DNA of 64,000 bases from Paenibacillus_G sp049942825. GTDB lineage: Bacteria > Bacillota > Bacilli > Paenibacillales > NBRC-103111. Made by a program: the position numbers and the translations under genes. The first letter of the stretch is position 1; each line of letters opens with the position of its first letter. Positions 43,236 to 52,680 of this stretch are shown here, piece by piece. The notes beneath the pieces are model-generated. The model did not search any database and had not been told where the DNA came from. It was given only the letters and a program-made list of their open reading frames with translations. The stretch covers positions 5,208,001 to 5,272,000 of the forward strand of contig NZ_CP187970.1 in the NCBI RefSeq assembly GCF_049942825.1. The letters run 5' to 3'.

Positions 43236-43290
43236 GCAGGGCCCGCACGCCTTCCCCGAAGGCGGTGCGGGCCCTGCTTGGTTTTCGTTT
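43236..43290 (+). terminator. Terminator of the P450 gene
   Basis: GCAGGGCCCGCACGCC and GGCGGTGCGGGCCCTGC pair over 15 or more bases, followed by TTGGTTTTCGTTT. The rest of the 43036-43415 gap holds no gene. The hairpin can also end minus-strand transcription from the GH105 side. Confidence 0.8.
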
Positions 43291-43415
43291 GCCGTTCGAA
43301 GCAGGCGCAGCCCAGTGCGGACGGCAGGTGTGCCCCTATGCCCGCTTCAGCCGGTGCAGCCGGCCCGCGGGCTCGGCGCTGCTGCGCTTGGCCCGCCCCG
43401 GCCGCAGCGCAGCGC

Positions 43416-45725
43416 TCAGGCCAGGCTCTCCTGAGAGGCCGGCAGCCGCCCTGCAAGACTCCTCTTCAGCTTCGCGATCTCCGTGCCCGCCAGCATCATG
43501 ATGCCGATGCCGTGGTTGTCGTTGAGCACGGTGCGCAGGTCGTACTTGTAGTAGTCGGCCGTGAACGCGTAGCGTGAACCGCTGCAAACGCCGTGCACAT
43601 TCCCGTGCTGGTCGACAGCATGCCGCGTCAGCCCTTCCCAAGCCTTCAGCGCTGCGGCCGCGTACTTCGTCTCCCCGCCCTCCAGCCAGCCGAAGCGCAC
43701 TCCCCGGGCGAAGCCGTACACGAACATGGCTGTGCATGACGCCTCCTCGTAGGCTTCGGGATCGTCGAGCACTTGGCGCCACAGCCCGCGTTCGCCCTGC
43801 AGCGCCGCATAGCCGGCGCACAGCTCCCGGAAGAACGCCAGGAGGGCGGGACGGTCCGTATGGTCCTCAGGAAGCGCCTCCAGCACCTCCGAGAGCGAGA
43901 ACAGCGTCCAGCCGTTGCCGCGCCCCCAGGGGATGCCGGTGGCACGCCCGTATTTGAAGTCATACACGTGGGACATGATCCGCTTCTCCGGCAGGAAGAG
44001 ATAGCGCCGGAAACGCAGGAACTGTGCGGCCGCCTCGTCCAGCGCTTCCACGGAGCCGGTCAGCCGGGCATACCGGCACAGGAACGGCGTGCTCATGTAG
44101 AGGTCGTCGGCCCACATCGTATCGGCCGAATACTCGCCCGGGCACAGCCGGTAGAAAGCACCGTCCTCCCGCCGCTCCAGGCGCCGCAGCATGAAGTCCG
44201 CGATCCGCTCCGCAATCGCCCCGGCCTCCTCCCGGAAGCGCGCATCCCCACTGTCCTCCAGGGCCTCAAGCATCGCCGAGCCGAACGAGCCGCAGTTGTC
44301 GAGCATGCGGATCTGCACGAGCTGCTGGTTCAGCGCGGGGAACCCGTACTGCGCCTCGTCCCAGCGGGCGTACCCGTCCATCTCCGTGCAGGCCTGCACA
44401 TGAGCCTGCGCATAGGAGACAAGGTCGCTGCGGCCGAGCCAGCGTCCCGCCTGCAGCAGCCCGTAGACCGTCACGCCGAGCGGATAATCCCACCGGCCGT
44501 AATTGGTCACTGTGCCGACCGTCCAGCGGGAGCTCAGCATCGCATTTTCGTAATAGGGCCGGATGCGCACCTCCGGAAGATCGAGGCGCCAATACAGGCC
44601 CCCTACCCCGCCGGGATAGACCCGGTCCGTCCGCAGCAGCGCCTCCCAGGCCGGGAGCTCCCCGCCGCTCTCGAAGGGACCGAGCCATAGCCAAGGGCCC
44701 TCGCCGGCGCCGTGGACCGTCAGCGGCAGGGCCAGAGTGCAGCCTTCCGGGCCGCCGTCCGAAGCGGCTTCGAGTGAAGCCTCGAGTGAAGCCTCGAGTG
44801 ATGCTTCGAGCGTGAAATCCCACGCGCCCGCCTCCGGGCAGCCGGTGCGGACGAGCACGTCGTGCGCCCCCCAGCCGAGCGGCAAGCTCTCGCGGAACGC
44901 TCCGCCTTCCGGCAGGTCGGCCACCAGCCGGCCGCCCGCCCAGACGGCAAGCGGCCCGGCGGACGACCCGGCCAGCGTGAGCGGGCCGCCGCCCGCGTCC
45001 GTACGCCGCAGCACCGTCCGGGCGATGGCCGTCCGGCCCGGCCTGCGGCCGAACAGCCGCTCGGGCGCGGGCAGCGCGGCTTCGGCGGCGCTCCAGCCGG
45101 CCTGCGGCAGCCACTGTAGGCCCGAGGCCGCTTCGCTGCCATGCAGGTCCGGCAGGGTGCCGTCCGTGAAGTGCCGGCCCGCCGCCGGCCGGGAGAACAC
45201 CCATCCGGCCTGGCCGGCCCGCTCTTGGAACGGGGCGAGCACGTTCAGAATGCGCACCTTGGCCTCCTCGGCACCGATCCGGCAGCCGAACCCGGCCGGC
45301 GTCCACTGCGCCTCAAGCCACAGGGTGTTCCACCCTTCGGACAGCTCCAGCGGCAGCGTCACAAGCGCATCCGCCTTCAGCTCCTCAACTACGGAGGAGC
45401 GGTACGCCCGGCTCCCGTTCAGCCAGAAGCGCACCGGCCCGAGCGGCTCGATCTGAATATCGAGGGAACGCCGGTTATCGCTCCACACCAGGGCCGCCGC
45501 ATACGCATAGTCGCCGGGTCCCGCTTCCGAGAACCGTAACGCGAGATTCAGATCGTATAGACCTTCCTTCGTTTGCAGCACTCCCGCGCTGCTGAAGGCT
45601 CTGTAGACAAAGCCGGCGGGCGGATTCGCGCCGACATACCGGCCCGCAATCACGCCCAGCATGGCGGCATCGTCGTCCCCGAACCGGTACCTCAGGCTTT
45701 CCCCCTCATCAAAATAGACCGTCAT
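43416..45725 (-). CDS. GH105-type unsaturated glucuronyl/rhamnogalacturonyl hydrolase with large N-terminal module
   Basis: A 769-residue cytoplasmic enzyme (no signal peptide). The C-terminal 400 residues are the alpha-toroid of GH105/YteR: VTNYGRWDYPLGVTVYGLLQAGR, GEYSADTMWADDLYMSTPFLCRYARLTG (the catalytic Asp region), ATGIPWGRGNGWTLFSLSEVLEALPEDH and YEEASCTAMFVYGFARGVRFGWL. GH105 enzymes hydrate the unsaturated sugar left by lyases. The first 350 residues are an uncommon beta-rich module with jellyroll-like parts. Near residue 305-320 it contains LEASLEASLEASLEA, encoded by a 12-bp repeat. Last gene of the AraC-controlled locus; GAAGGG precedes the ATG. Confidence 0.87.
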   Translation of the reverse strand: MTVYFDEGESLRYRFGDDDAAMLGVIAGRYVGANPPAGFVYRAFSSAGVLQTKEGLYDLNLALRFSEAGPGDYAYAAALVWSDNRRSLDIQIEPLGPVRFWLNGSRAYRSSVVEELKADALVTLPLELSEGWNTLWLEAQWTPAGFGCRIGAEEAKVRILNVLAPFQERAGQAGWVFSRPAAGRHFTDGTLPDLHGSEAASGLQWLPQAGWSAAEAALPAPERLFGRRPGRTAIARTVLRRTDAGGGPLTLAGSSAGPLAVWAGGRLVADLPEGGAFRESLPLGWGAHDVLVRTGCPEAGAWDFTLEASLEASLEASLEAASDGGPEGCTLALPLTVHGAGEGPWLWLGPFESGGELPAWEALLRTDRVYPGGVGGLYWRLDLPEVRIRPYYENAMLSSRWTVGTVTNYGRWDYPLGVTVYGLLQAGRWLGRSDLVSYAQAHVQACTEMDGYARWDEAQYGFPALNQQLVQIRMLDNCGSFGSAMLEALEDSGDARFREEAGAIAERIADFMLRRLERREDGAFYRLCPGEYSADTMWADDLYMSTPFLCRYARLTGSVEALDEAAAQFLRFRRYLFLPEKRIMSHVYDFKYGRATGIPWGRGNGWTLFSLSEVLEALPEDHTDRPALLAFFRELCAGYAALQGERGLWRQVLDDPEAYEEASCTAMFVYGFARGVRFGWLEGGETKYAAAALKAWEGLTRHAVDQHGNVHGVCSGSRYAFTADYYKYDLRTVLNDNHGIGIMMLAGTEIAKLKRSLAGRLPASQESLA
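44767..44814. repeat. 12-bp tandem repeat inside the GH105 gene
   Basis: Four units of about 12 bp (GCTTCGAGTGAA, GCCTCGAGTGAA, GCCTCGAGTGAT, GCTTCGAGCGTG) encode LEAS repeats in a linker between two domains of the protein. Copy number may vary between strains. Confidence 0.85.
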
Positions 45726-45763
45726 CTCGGTGGTTCATCCCTTCTTCTATGGAGTCCCGGTGT

Positions 45764-47503
45764 CTACAGCAGCCGGATCGTTACCGCGTGATCGAACGGC
45801 GTCACCAGGTTGACATGCACGCAGAGACAGCCCGCCGGATGAACATCCTCCCGGAGCAGGGGAAGCCGGTGCTCGAACGCACCGCCCGCAAGCTCCAGGG
45901 CGGACCCGCCCGCACGGTACACGGCACGGCCCCCGGACAGGAAGTACCGGCCCTCGCCCGCCGGCTGCAGCCCTTCCCCTTCAAGCTCCCCTTCGGAGCC
46001 GAAGACAAGCGTGAGCTGCGCCAGCACGTCTTCCCGCTCGTCGGATCGCACGCGAACCTTCCACTCGCTTCCCGAGCGGCTCACCTCCGCCTCCAGCCTA
46101 TGCTCCTGCAGGTGCGTCATCGGCCGGTGATGGTGCGGCAGCAGGTACCACGGCGAGACGTCCCCGCCGCCCGCCCTTGTGGGCAGCAGCTCCCGCGGTA
46201 CAGGCCCGTTGTAGCCCTTCTCCGCCGTGCGTGCCAGCCGGTACACACCGCCTTCCTCCTGCTTGAAGGCATCGAACTTCACGATGCCCGGCTCGAACGT
46301 GGCCGCCAGCTTCACGCCGAGCAGCTTCGCCGCTCCGTGCCGCAGCGACAAGAACGACGGCGTCCCGGCCATCACCGTAGCGCTCAGCTCCCCGTCGCGG
46401 ATGCGGACCACCGGCGAGCCGAAGGCCAGGTGCATCGAGGAGTGGAGGATGCGCATGCCGTGCCCGGCTTCTTCAGCCAAGGCCGTATGCTCGCGGACGG
46501 GGTGCGCGCCGTTCAGCACGATCTCGTAGCGGTCCGGCAGCGGGATGCGCTCCACGCCCTCGAGGCTCAGTGACGGGTCGAGCAGATACCCGAGCAGCAG
46601 GTTGTTGTTCACCGCTTCCGGCTGGCGGACAAAGCCTGCAGCATAATCCGCCATCGAAGCGAGGAGCCCGTCACGGTCGTAAGCGGCCATAAGCCGGCAG
46701 ACCAGCGCATAAGGGGCCGGGTTCGCCGCCTGGCCGTAGTCCTGCCGCCCCGAGTAGTCCGTCACGACCTCGCCTTCCGGGTGGAACAGATAGGCCATCA
46801 TCTTCAGATTGCGCCGCACGTACTCGAGCAGCTCCGGACGCCCGAGTCCCCGGGCCGTATGGTACAACGCGATATCGCTCACGGCATTGTAGATGCCGTT
46901 GCTCCGCTCGGTCCACTCCCCGTCGGCCGTGATATCCATGCCTTCGGCCAGCCATTCTTCGGCGCGGGCCGCCAGCTCCGGCTGGCCGAACAGCTCATGG
47001 AGCATCGAGAGCGCTGCGGTCAGTACCCAGCGGTGGTTCGGCGTGTGGCACCCGCCCGTCACCATCGCGGGGATGGTCCGCTCGAGGAACAGCCTCAGCT
47101 TCTCCCGGGCTTCGGCCAGCGGGGCCCACTCGTGCTCCTCGAGCAGCCGGTATACTTGCGCGAGGCCGCCGACCACGAAGGCGGTATCGGGCGGCGAGTT
47201 GAAATTCGTCGAGCCGAGTGAGACCGTCCCGTCCGGATGCTGGCGGTTCAAGATAAAATCGCAAGCGAGCCCGAACGCCTCCAAGAGCCCATTATCATGG
47301 TAATAACGGGAGTCCGGGTGCACCAGCGCACACGCCCAGACCGCCATGTGGCGGGGCGTGCCCACATGGGTAGGTCGCGCGATGCCGCTCTCGTCGCGGA
47401 TCCCTCCGTCATAGCGGGAAGAAGCGTCCCTGATCTGCTCGCGCAGGGAAGCTTCCGTCCATTCGTCATTAAGGCGGATCAAGTTCCGGCCTATGGCATC
47501 CAT
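45764..47503 (-). CDS. Unrecognised alpha-toroid protein in glycan locus (candidate glycan lyase or hydrolase)
   Basis: A 579-residue cytoplasmic protein; AGAAGGGG precedes the ATG at 47503. The first 350 residues are an array of helices in an (alpha/alpha) toroid pattern (DNGLLEAFGLACDFILNRQ, WVLTAALSMLHELFG, NAVSDIALYHTARGLGRPELLEYVRRNL), ending near TDYSGRQDYGQA. Conserved-looking polar spots CHTPNHRW, RSNGIYNAVSD and LLPHHHRP could form an active site. The last 230 residues form a beta-sandwich (LSATVMAGTPSFLSLRHG and onward). This is the layout of heparinase/alginate lyase-like enzymes, but I cannot match a family. It sits 38 bp before GH105 and after the isomerase-like gene. Confidence 0.6.
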   Translation of the reverse strand: MDAIGRNLIRLNDEWTEASLREQIRDASSRYDGGIRDESGIARPTHVGTPRHMAVWACALVHPDSRYYHDNGLLEAFGLACDFILNRQHPDGTVSLGSTNFNSPPDTAFVVGGLAQVYRLLEEHEWAPLAEAREKLRLFLERTIPAMVTGGCHTPNHRWVLTAALSMLHELFGQPELAARAEEWLAEGMDITADGEWTERSNGIYNAVSDIALYHTARGLGRPELLEYVRRNLKMMAYLFHPEGEVVTDYSGRQDYGQAANPAPYALVCRLMAAYDRDGLLASMADYAAGFVRQPEAVNNNLLLGYLLDPSLSLEGVERIPLPDRYEIVLNGAHPVREHTALAEEAGHGMRILHSSMHLAFGSPVVRIRDGELSATVMAGTPSFLSLRHGAAKLLGVKLAATFEPGIVKFDAFKQEEGGVYRLARTAEKGYNGPVPRELLPTRAGGGDVSPWYLLPHHHRPMTHLQEHRLEAEVSRSGSEWKVRVRSDEREDVLAQLTLVFGSEGELEGEGLQPAGEGRYFLSGGRAVYRAGGSALELAGGAFEHRLPLLREDVHPAGCLCVHVNLVTPFDHAVTIRLL

Positions 47504-47653
47504 GCTGCATTCCCCTTCTCTGTATCGTCTTCTCGTTACGGTACTCTCGTCTCCTGCACTTCCCGGTCTCCGAGGTACCCTTCCCGGGTCAACCCCGCGA
47601 CCGCCTTTCCTCTTTTGCCGCACCTTCTCTTCCTATCCTTGCCTATCCTTCTC

Positions 47654-47692
47654 TGCCGTTCCTGCTCTTGCCGTTCCTGCTCTTGCCGTTCC
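47654..47692. repeat. 15-bp tandem repeat in the spacer before the toroid gene
   Basis: TGCCGTTCCTGCTCT occurs twice in tandem plus nine bases of a third copy, in a pyrimidine-rich gap (47504-47786) between the isomerase-like and toroid genes. It may act as RNA spacer; no gene is present in this gap. Confidence 0.8.
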
Positions 47693-47786
47693 ATCTATGC
47701 CTTGACCCTCTGCCGCCCTGCCTTCCATATGCCTTTCCTTCATCCTCCTGCGGCCCTTCCGTCCTTACGCTCCGCCCGCTTCCGCT

Positions 47787-48746
47787 TCAGCCCGCCGTAC
47801 GGTCCTGCACACCCTGCAGACGGCCGGTCAGGATGCGGTGGCTCTTGTGGATGTCCTCGGGCAGGCACGCGGCCTTCAGCTCGTAGACCTTCACTTTTGC
47901 CTGCGCAATCGCCTCGAGATAAGGGTCGAAACACCGCTCCTCTCCGCTGTGCACATACGGACACCAATGGTCCGACAGCCCGAGGGTCTCATGGATGTGC
48001 ACGCCATAGATAAAGCGCTTAATCTCCCCAAGCTCCGCCTCGGCATCATAGAGTCCCATGCGCTGCATCATCATCGCGTGGCCGGTATCGAGCCACAGGT
48101 GCACGGGCGCCCCCTGCAGCCGGCCGCAGATCTCCGCCGCCTCCCGCAGTGTGGGGATTTGATAGCAGCGCGAGCGCGTTTCGATGCCGACCGCTATGTT
48201 CCAGCCCCGCCACACCGCCTCGTCGCACACTTCCTCAAGGCTCTCCGCGATACGCTGCACATACCTTGGCGCCAGCGCCGAACGGCGTTCCAGCATCCGC
48301 TCCCAGAGCGCCCGGTACTCCGGCGACTGCGGTCCGAGCGTCTGCCACAGCCCCTTCAGCTCCGCATCGATATTGCTTTCGAACGGCACCTCGCCCGGGT
48401 GGACGACCACCGCTTCCGCACCGTACCGGTGGGCATATTCCATCGACTGCAGCAGGAGCTCCACGGAGCGCCGCCGCATCCCCTCGTCATCGTAGCCGAG
48501 CATCACCGAATCCGTATCGTACGCTTTGTCGTTCACGAACGGGAACACGTTGTGCACGCTGGAGACGCCGATCTCCCCCCGCTCGATCATCCCTTCAATT
48601 GTCCCGAGCATCTCCCGCGTAATGTTATAGTTAAGCTCCACCCGGCGGAAGCCGAGGGCCTGGATCTCCTCGATGAGCTCCCGGCCGCCCGTATGCCTCT
48701 TGATATTCCAGCACGTGGAGAACGAATACGCACCCTTGTCTATCAT
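47787..48746 (-). CDS. Sugar phosphate isomerase/epimerase-like TIM-barrel protein
   Basis: A 319-residue AP-endonuclease-2/xylose-isomerase-like barrel; the ATG at 48746 follows AAGGGGAAGC. Metal-ligand type residues appear in the expected strand ends: VELNYN near the start, AVVVHPGEVPFESN (His), VGIETRS (Glu), HLWLDTGHAMM (Asp, His) and YGVHIHETLG near the end. The family includes inosose dehydratases, hexulose isomerases and ketose epimerases, and members often work on sugars brought in by the neighbouring importer. It follows the two permease genes by 79 bp in the same direction. Confidence 0.85.
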   Translation of the reverse strand: MIDKGAYSFSTCWNIKRHTGGRELIEEIQALGFRRVELNYNITREMLGTIEGMIERGEIGVSSVHNVFPFVNDKAYDTDSVMLGYDDEGMRRRSVELLLQSMEYAHRYGAEAVVVHPGEVPFESNIDAELKGLWQTLGPQSPEYRALWERMLERRSALAPRYVQRIAESLEEVCDEAVWRGWNIAVGIETRSRCYQIPTLREAAEICGRLQGAPVHLWLDTGHAMMMQRMGLYDAEAELGEIKRFIYGVHIHETLGLSDHWCPYVHSGEERCFDPYLEAIAQAKVKVYELKAACLPEDIHKSHRILTGRLQGVQDRTAG

Positions 48747-48825
48747 AATCGCTTCCCCTTCCTTCATCTACCTGCCGCCCTGTTAAGTTTTCGTAAATCC
48801 CGCCTTCCGGCAGGAATCTCTTAAG

Positions 48826-49698
48826 CTACCCCTTGACCGAGCCGAGCATGATGCCCGATACAAAATACCTTTGAAGCCACGGGTAAACGATCAGGATCGG
48901 CACGGTGGCGAAGACGATGCTCGCCGCCTTGAGGCTCTCCGGCAGCACCTGGATGATCTGCGCGCCCTCCATCTGCATCTGGTCGGTCATCATCGAGTTC
49001 ATGATGAGCTGGTAGAGCTTCAGCTGCAGGGGATACAGGTTCGTATCCGTAATGTAGAACAGTGTATCCATGAACCCGTTCCAGCGGTTGACCGCGTAGA
49101 AGAGGCTGAGCGTCGCTACAGCCGGCATCGAGAGCGGCAGAATGATGCGCACCAGCGTGCCGAAGTGGCTGCAGCCGTCGAGCTCCGCCGACTCTTCGAG
49201 GCTCTTCGGAATCGAGCCAAAGAACGTAATGAGAATGATGAGATAAAACGGATTGACGAGCAGCGGCAGAATCAGCGACCACAGGGAGTTCACAAGGTGC
49301 AGCTGCTTAATCAGAATATATTCGGGGATAATGCCCCCGCTGAAGAACATTGTGAAAACGATGAGGTACATCGCGAATTTGCGGCCCTTAAGCTCCGTCT
49401 TCGTCAGAGGGTACGCGGCGAAGATCGTCATTGCCATGCAGAGTACGGTGAATCCTACCGTGAGCCCGACTGTCAGGCCGAGCGAGCGGAGCATCGTCAG
49501 ATCCGCGAAGACGCGGTTATAGGCCTCGAAGTTCAGCTCGACGGGAAACAGCGTAACGGCCCCCGACATAATCGGCCGGTTGGAGCTCAGCGACACTGCC
49601 ACAATATGCAGGAACGGTGCCAGACACAGCAGCACACAGAGCGACAGGAGCAGGTAGTTCAGGCCGTCGAACAGACGGTTTCCGAGCTTGGCATTCAT
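48826..49698 (-). CDS. Carbohydrate ABC permease (YtcP type) of glycan locus
   Basis: A 290-residue six-helix permease with strong AAGGAGG. Helices are visible at the start (LLLSLCVLLCLAPFLHIVAVSLS) and in the middle (YLIVFTMFFSGGIIPEYILI). The EAA loop is KSLEESAELDGCSHFGTLVRIILPLSM. It pairs with the upstream LplB-type permease (60-bp gap) and the lipoprotein. Together they make an oligosaccharide importer. No ATPase is encoded here. Confidence 0.93.
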   Translation of the reverse strand: MNAKLGNRLFDGLNYLLLSLCVLLCLAPFLHIVAVSLSSNRPIMSGAVTLFPVELNFEAYNRVFADLTMLRSLGLTVGLTVGFTVLCMAMTIFAAYPLTKTELKGRKFAMYLIVFTMFFSGGIIPEYILIKQLHLVNSLWSLILPLLVNPFYLIILITFFGSIPKSLEESAELDGCSHFGTLVRIILPLSMPAVATLSLFYAVNRWNGFMDTLFYITDTNLYPLQLKLYQLIMNSMMTDQMQMEGAQIIQVLPESLKAASIVFATVPILIVYPWLQRYFVSGIMLGSVKG

Positions 49699-49758
49699 GC
49701 GAATCGGCCTCCTTTCGGCTTGAGGGCTTCATGGATTTGGGGCAGCGGAGCGGCACCA

Positions 49759-50721
49759 TCAGATAATGCCTTCATCCGTCGTTTTCTTCGAGATATAGTT
49801 GGAGGTGAGAATGAACACGAGCCCGACCACCGCCTGGAAAAAGCCCACGGCCGTCGCCACCGAGTATTCCCCGGTCTCCATCCCCATTTTGTACACGAAC
49901 GTACTGAGCACCTCCGAGAATTCGCTGACCGTCACGTTGCCGATAACGAAGGGCCGCTCGAAGCCGATCTGCACCATCTCGCCGAGCTTCAGCACCAGCA
50001 GCACGACGATCGTGGAGCGGATGCCCGGCAGCGTAATGTGCCAGATCCTGGCGAGCCTGCCGGCGCCGTCCACCTCGGCCGCTTCGTACAGCTCCTTGTT
50101 GATCGCCGTCATCGCCGCAAGGTAGATGATCGTCCCCCACCCGGCGCTCTGCCAGATCCCGGTGCCGAGATAGGTGAAGAGCCAGTACACCTTGTCGGAG
50201 AGAAACGGAAACGGCCCGAGTCCAAGGCGTCCGAGGAACAGGTTGACCATCCCCGTGTTCGTCGCGAACACCTGGTATACGATCCCCCCGATGATGACCC
50301 AGGAGATAAAATGCGGCAGGTACAGGATCGTCTGCGAGATCTTCTTGAACGCCGCGCCCCGCAGCTCGTTCAGCATCACCGCGAGGATGATCGGCGCCGG
50401 GAACGAGAACACGAGATCGAGAAAGTTGAGCATGAACGTGTTGCGCAGCGCCAGATAGAACGAATCCATCTTGAAGATGCTCCGGAACGTCTCGAGGCCG
50501 ATCCATGGACTCTTCGAAATTCCCTGGAACAGGTTAAAATCCTTGAATGCGATGCTCACACCGTACATCGGCCCGTACTTGAAGACGATAAAATAGAGCA
50601 GCGGCAGCGCCAGCATCGCATAGAGCTGCCAGTAGCGGCCCAGATACGGGCCCGCCCCTCTCGCGAGGCCGAGCCTTCTCCGCTCGCCCGCCTGCGGAAT
50701 TTCCGCCTGCAGATTCTCCAT
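49759..50721 (-). CDS. Carbohydrate ABC permease (LplB type) of glycan locus
   Basis: A 320-residue permease, GGGAGGG upstream. The N-terminus is basic, then LYAMLALPLLYFIVFKYGPMYGVSIAFKDFNLFQGI, the LplB-type opening, and the EAA loop ELYEAAEVDGAGRLARIWHITLP. Overall parallel to the permease at 27113 but clearly a separate copy with different sequence. Second gene of the operon, 106 bp after the lipoprotein gene. Confidence 0.93.
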   Translation of the reverse strand: MENLQAEIPQAGERRRLGLARGAGPYLGRYWQLYAMLALPLLYFIVFKYGPMYGVSIAFKDFNLFQGISKSPWIGLETFRSIFKMDSFYLALRNTFMLNFLDLVFSFPAPIILAVMLNELRGAAFKKISQTILYLPHFISWVIIGGIVYQVFATNTGMVNLFLGRLGLGPFPFLSDKVYWLFTYLGTGIWQSAGWGTIIYLAAMTAINKELYEAAEVDGAGRLARIWHITLPGIRSTIVVLLVLKLGEMVQIGFERPFVIGNVTVSEFSEVLSTFVYKMGMETGEYSVATAVGFFQAVVGLVFILTSNYISKKTTDEGII

Positions 50722-50827
50722 GGTGGTTCCCTCCCCGGGAGCCGGGTGGCGTAAGGCGCCTCATGTCCTGCTTCCAGGCGCAATGCACCCCGGCCCTTTT
50801 TTGTATTTCCTGCCAGGCCCCTCAGCC

Positions 50828-52420
50828 CTATTTCTTCATCGTCTTGTAAGCTTCCGTACGCTCCTTGCGGACCTCTTCGCCTCCGCTGTTCATATAGTCC
50901 TTGAGCAGGCTGTCATACACCCCGTCGAACGCGTCGGGCTTCGCCATCACCGACTTCACGAGCAGCTCGTCGTACTTGTCGGCCAGCGCGTTGCCGTACT
51001 TCACTTCGGCGGCGATAGGGTGGTCAAAGCGGACCGGCGGCAGCCCCTCCGTCAGGCCGTTCCTGAACGCCTGCATCGCATCCTCCGCGTCCTGGCCCTT
51101 CAGGCTCACCGTCATCGATTTTAGATTGAGTTCGGTGCTGCCGAAGTCGATACCGTTGGCCACCAGGCGCAGGTCGCCGGCATTATAGAGCCGGTTCTGC
51201 GTCTCGGTGTCATCCTTGATGACCGGCAGACCGTCCTTCATCGTATAATTCGTGCCCTCCAGACCGCTCGACAGGGTGACCAGCACGTCCTTCGATGCCA
51301 TCCAGTTCAGATACTTGACGGCTTCGGCCGCCTTCGTGCTGCTCTTCGGGATCAGGATGTACATACCCGCCGGCTGGTAGGACGGCTTGACATGCTTGCC
51401 CTCCGCATTCGTATACGGGTCGACCGGCTTCACGATCGCTTCCGGCACATTCTTGCGCAGCACGCCCAGCATATCCGGCGCCTTGCCGTAGCTTCCGCCT
51501 GCATCCTCCGCGTACATGCCGACCTTGCCGGTCATGATGTCCTGCTGCAGCTTCTTTTTATCCTTATCCAGTGCAAAATCCGGGGACATGAGCCCTTCGT
51601 TATACAGCTTGTTCAGGAACCGTACGGCGTCCTTATGCCCCGGAAGCAGCAGCGGATTATCCCGGGAGCCGAGCTGCTGGAGCATCGTATATTTCTCTTC
51701 CTCCGTCGTCTTCCCGATAAAAGGCCAGATGATCGGCTCATAGGAAGCCGGGGCCAGCGAGAAGCCGAGAGGAATCGTCTGCGGGCCGCCCGGCTGCTTC
51801 TCCTTGAACGCCTTGAGCGCGGCATACACCTCGTCCGTCGTCTTCGGGAGGGGCAGGCCGAGCTTATCGAGCCAGTCCTGGCGGATCATCGAGGAATATT
51901 TGCCGAGGTACGCCCGCTTCGCCGGGATCGCATACTGCACGCCGTCGAACTTGCCGTAGGCGAGCGTATCCTCTCCAAGGTAGGACTTCAGATTCGGCCC
52001 GTACTCGTCGATTACCTTGCCGAGATCGGTCAGTCCGCCCTGCTTCACGTACTTATATACAAGGTTGGAATCGTAGGTGAATACGATATCGGGCGCGTCA
52101 CCGCTGGCCATCAGTACGTTAAGCTTCTCGATCTCCTGCGACCTCGGGACCGGAATGAACTCGAGCTTGATGTTGTTCGGCTTGCCGAAGGTCTCCTGGA
52201 TCCACTGCGTATTGTTATTGTTCGTCGCGGTCTTGCCTGCCGGGGAGTTGCCCCGGTCGAAGATCTCCACCTTCAGCGTTACGAGTCCAGAGCCGGAGCC
52301 TGCCCCGGCTCCCTGTGCACCCGATGCCCCCTGAGGCTGGGTGCTGTCCGAACAACCCGCGAGCAGCCCTGTAGTCAGTACGGCCGACATGACGGCTACG
52401 CTTCCTCTTCTCCATTGCAT
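50828..52420 (-). CDS. Sugar ABC substrate-binding lipoprotein (LplA type) of glycan locus
   Basis: A 530-residue lipoprotein with a start at 52420 behind AAGGGGTGGATGAAGG. Signal and lipobox LTTGLLAGCSDS; Cys at about 22. The mature part shows GLVTLKVEIFDRGNSPAGKTATNNNNTQWIQETFGKP and SMIRQDWLDKLGLPLPKTTDEVYAALKAF, the long-form pattern of Paenibacillus solute-binding proteins. First gene of the transport cassette, with its own sigma-A-like promoter and downstream of the AraC regulator gene. Substrate probably an oligomer with unsaturated uronic acids given the GH105 gene, by inference. Confidence 0.92.
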   Translation of the reverse strand: MQWRRGSVAVMSAVLTTGLLAGCSDSTQPQGASGAQGAGAGSGSGLVTLKVEIFDRGNSPAGKTATNNNNTQWIQETFGKPNNIKLEFIPVPRSQEIEKLNVLMASGDAPDIVFTYDSNLVYKYVKQGGLTDLGKVIDEYGPNLKSYLGEDTLAYGKFDGVQYAIPAKRAYLGKYSSMIRQDWLDKLGLPLPKTTDEVYAALKAFKEKQPGGPQTIPLGFSLAPASYEPIIWPFIGKTTEEEKYTMLQQLGSRDNPLLLPGHKDAVRFLNKLYNEGLMSPDFALDKDKKKLQQDIMTGKVGMYAEDAGGSYGKAPDMLGVLRKNVPEAIVKPVDPYTNAEGKHVKPSYQPAGMYILIPKSSTKAAEAVKYLNWMASKDVLVTLSSGLEGTNYTMKDGLPVIKDDTETQNRLYNAGDLRLVANGIDFGSTELNLKSMTVSLKGQDAEDAMQAFRNGLTEGLPPVRFDHPIAAEVKYGNALADKYDELLVKSVMAKPDAFDGVYDSLLKDYMNSGGEEVRKERTEAYKTMKK

Positions 52421-52509
52421 CCTTCATCCACCCCTTCTTCGCGTATCGCCGCACCGCTTGGTACCGCTGTCATTTCGGCAGGCACCGGGTTCCGGCGGGA
52501 ATATCCCAG

Positions 52510-52538
52510 TTATAACCGGGGGCCGCCGAAAGGGTCAA
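52510..52538 (-). promoter_or_regulatory. Promoter of the glycan-locus transport operon
   Basis: Minus strand: TTGACC (52538-52533), 17-bp spacer, TTATAA (52515-52510), about 90 bp before the lipoprotein ATG. The AraC-type protein encoded just upstream is the natural activator. Confidence 0.7.
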
Positions 52539-52680
52539 CCAGCATGTTTCCGCACAGCCAACCAAAACGGCAGAGCCCCTGGCAGACGGTACACCAACCG
52601 TTTTCCGGACACCAACTCGAGCTTCCCGCCACTGCTCAAAACCGCTCTGCCGCGGGGTTTGCGGGACATGGAGCGGCGAT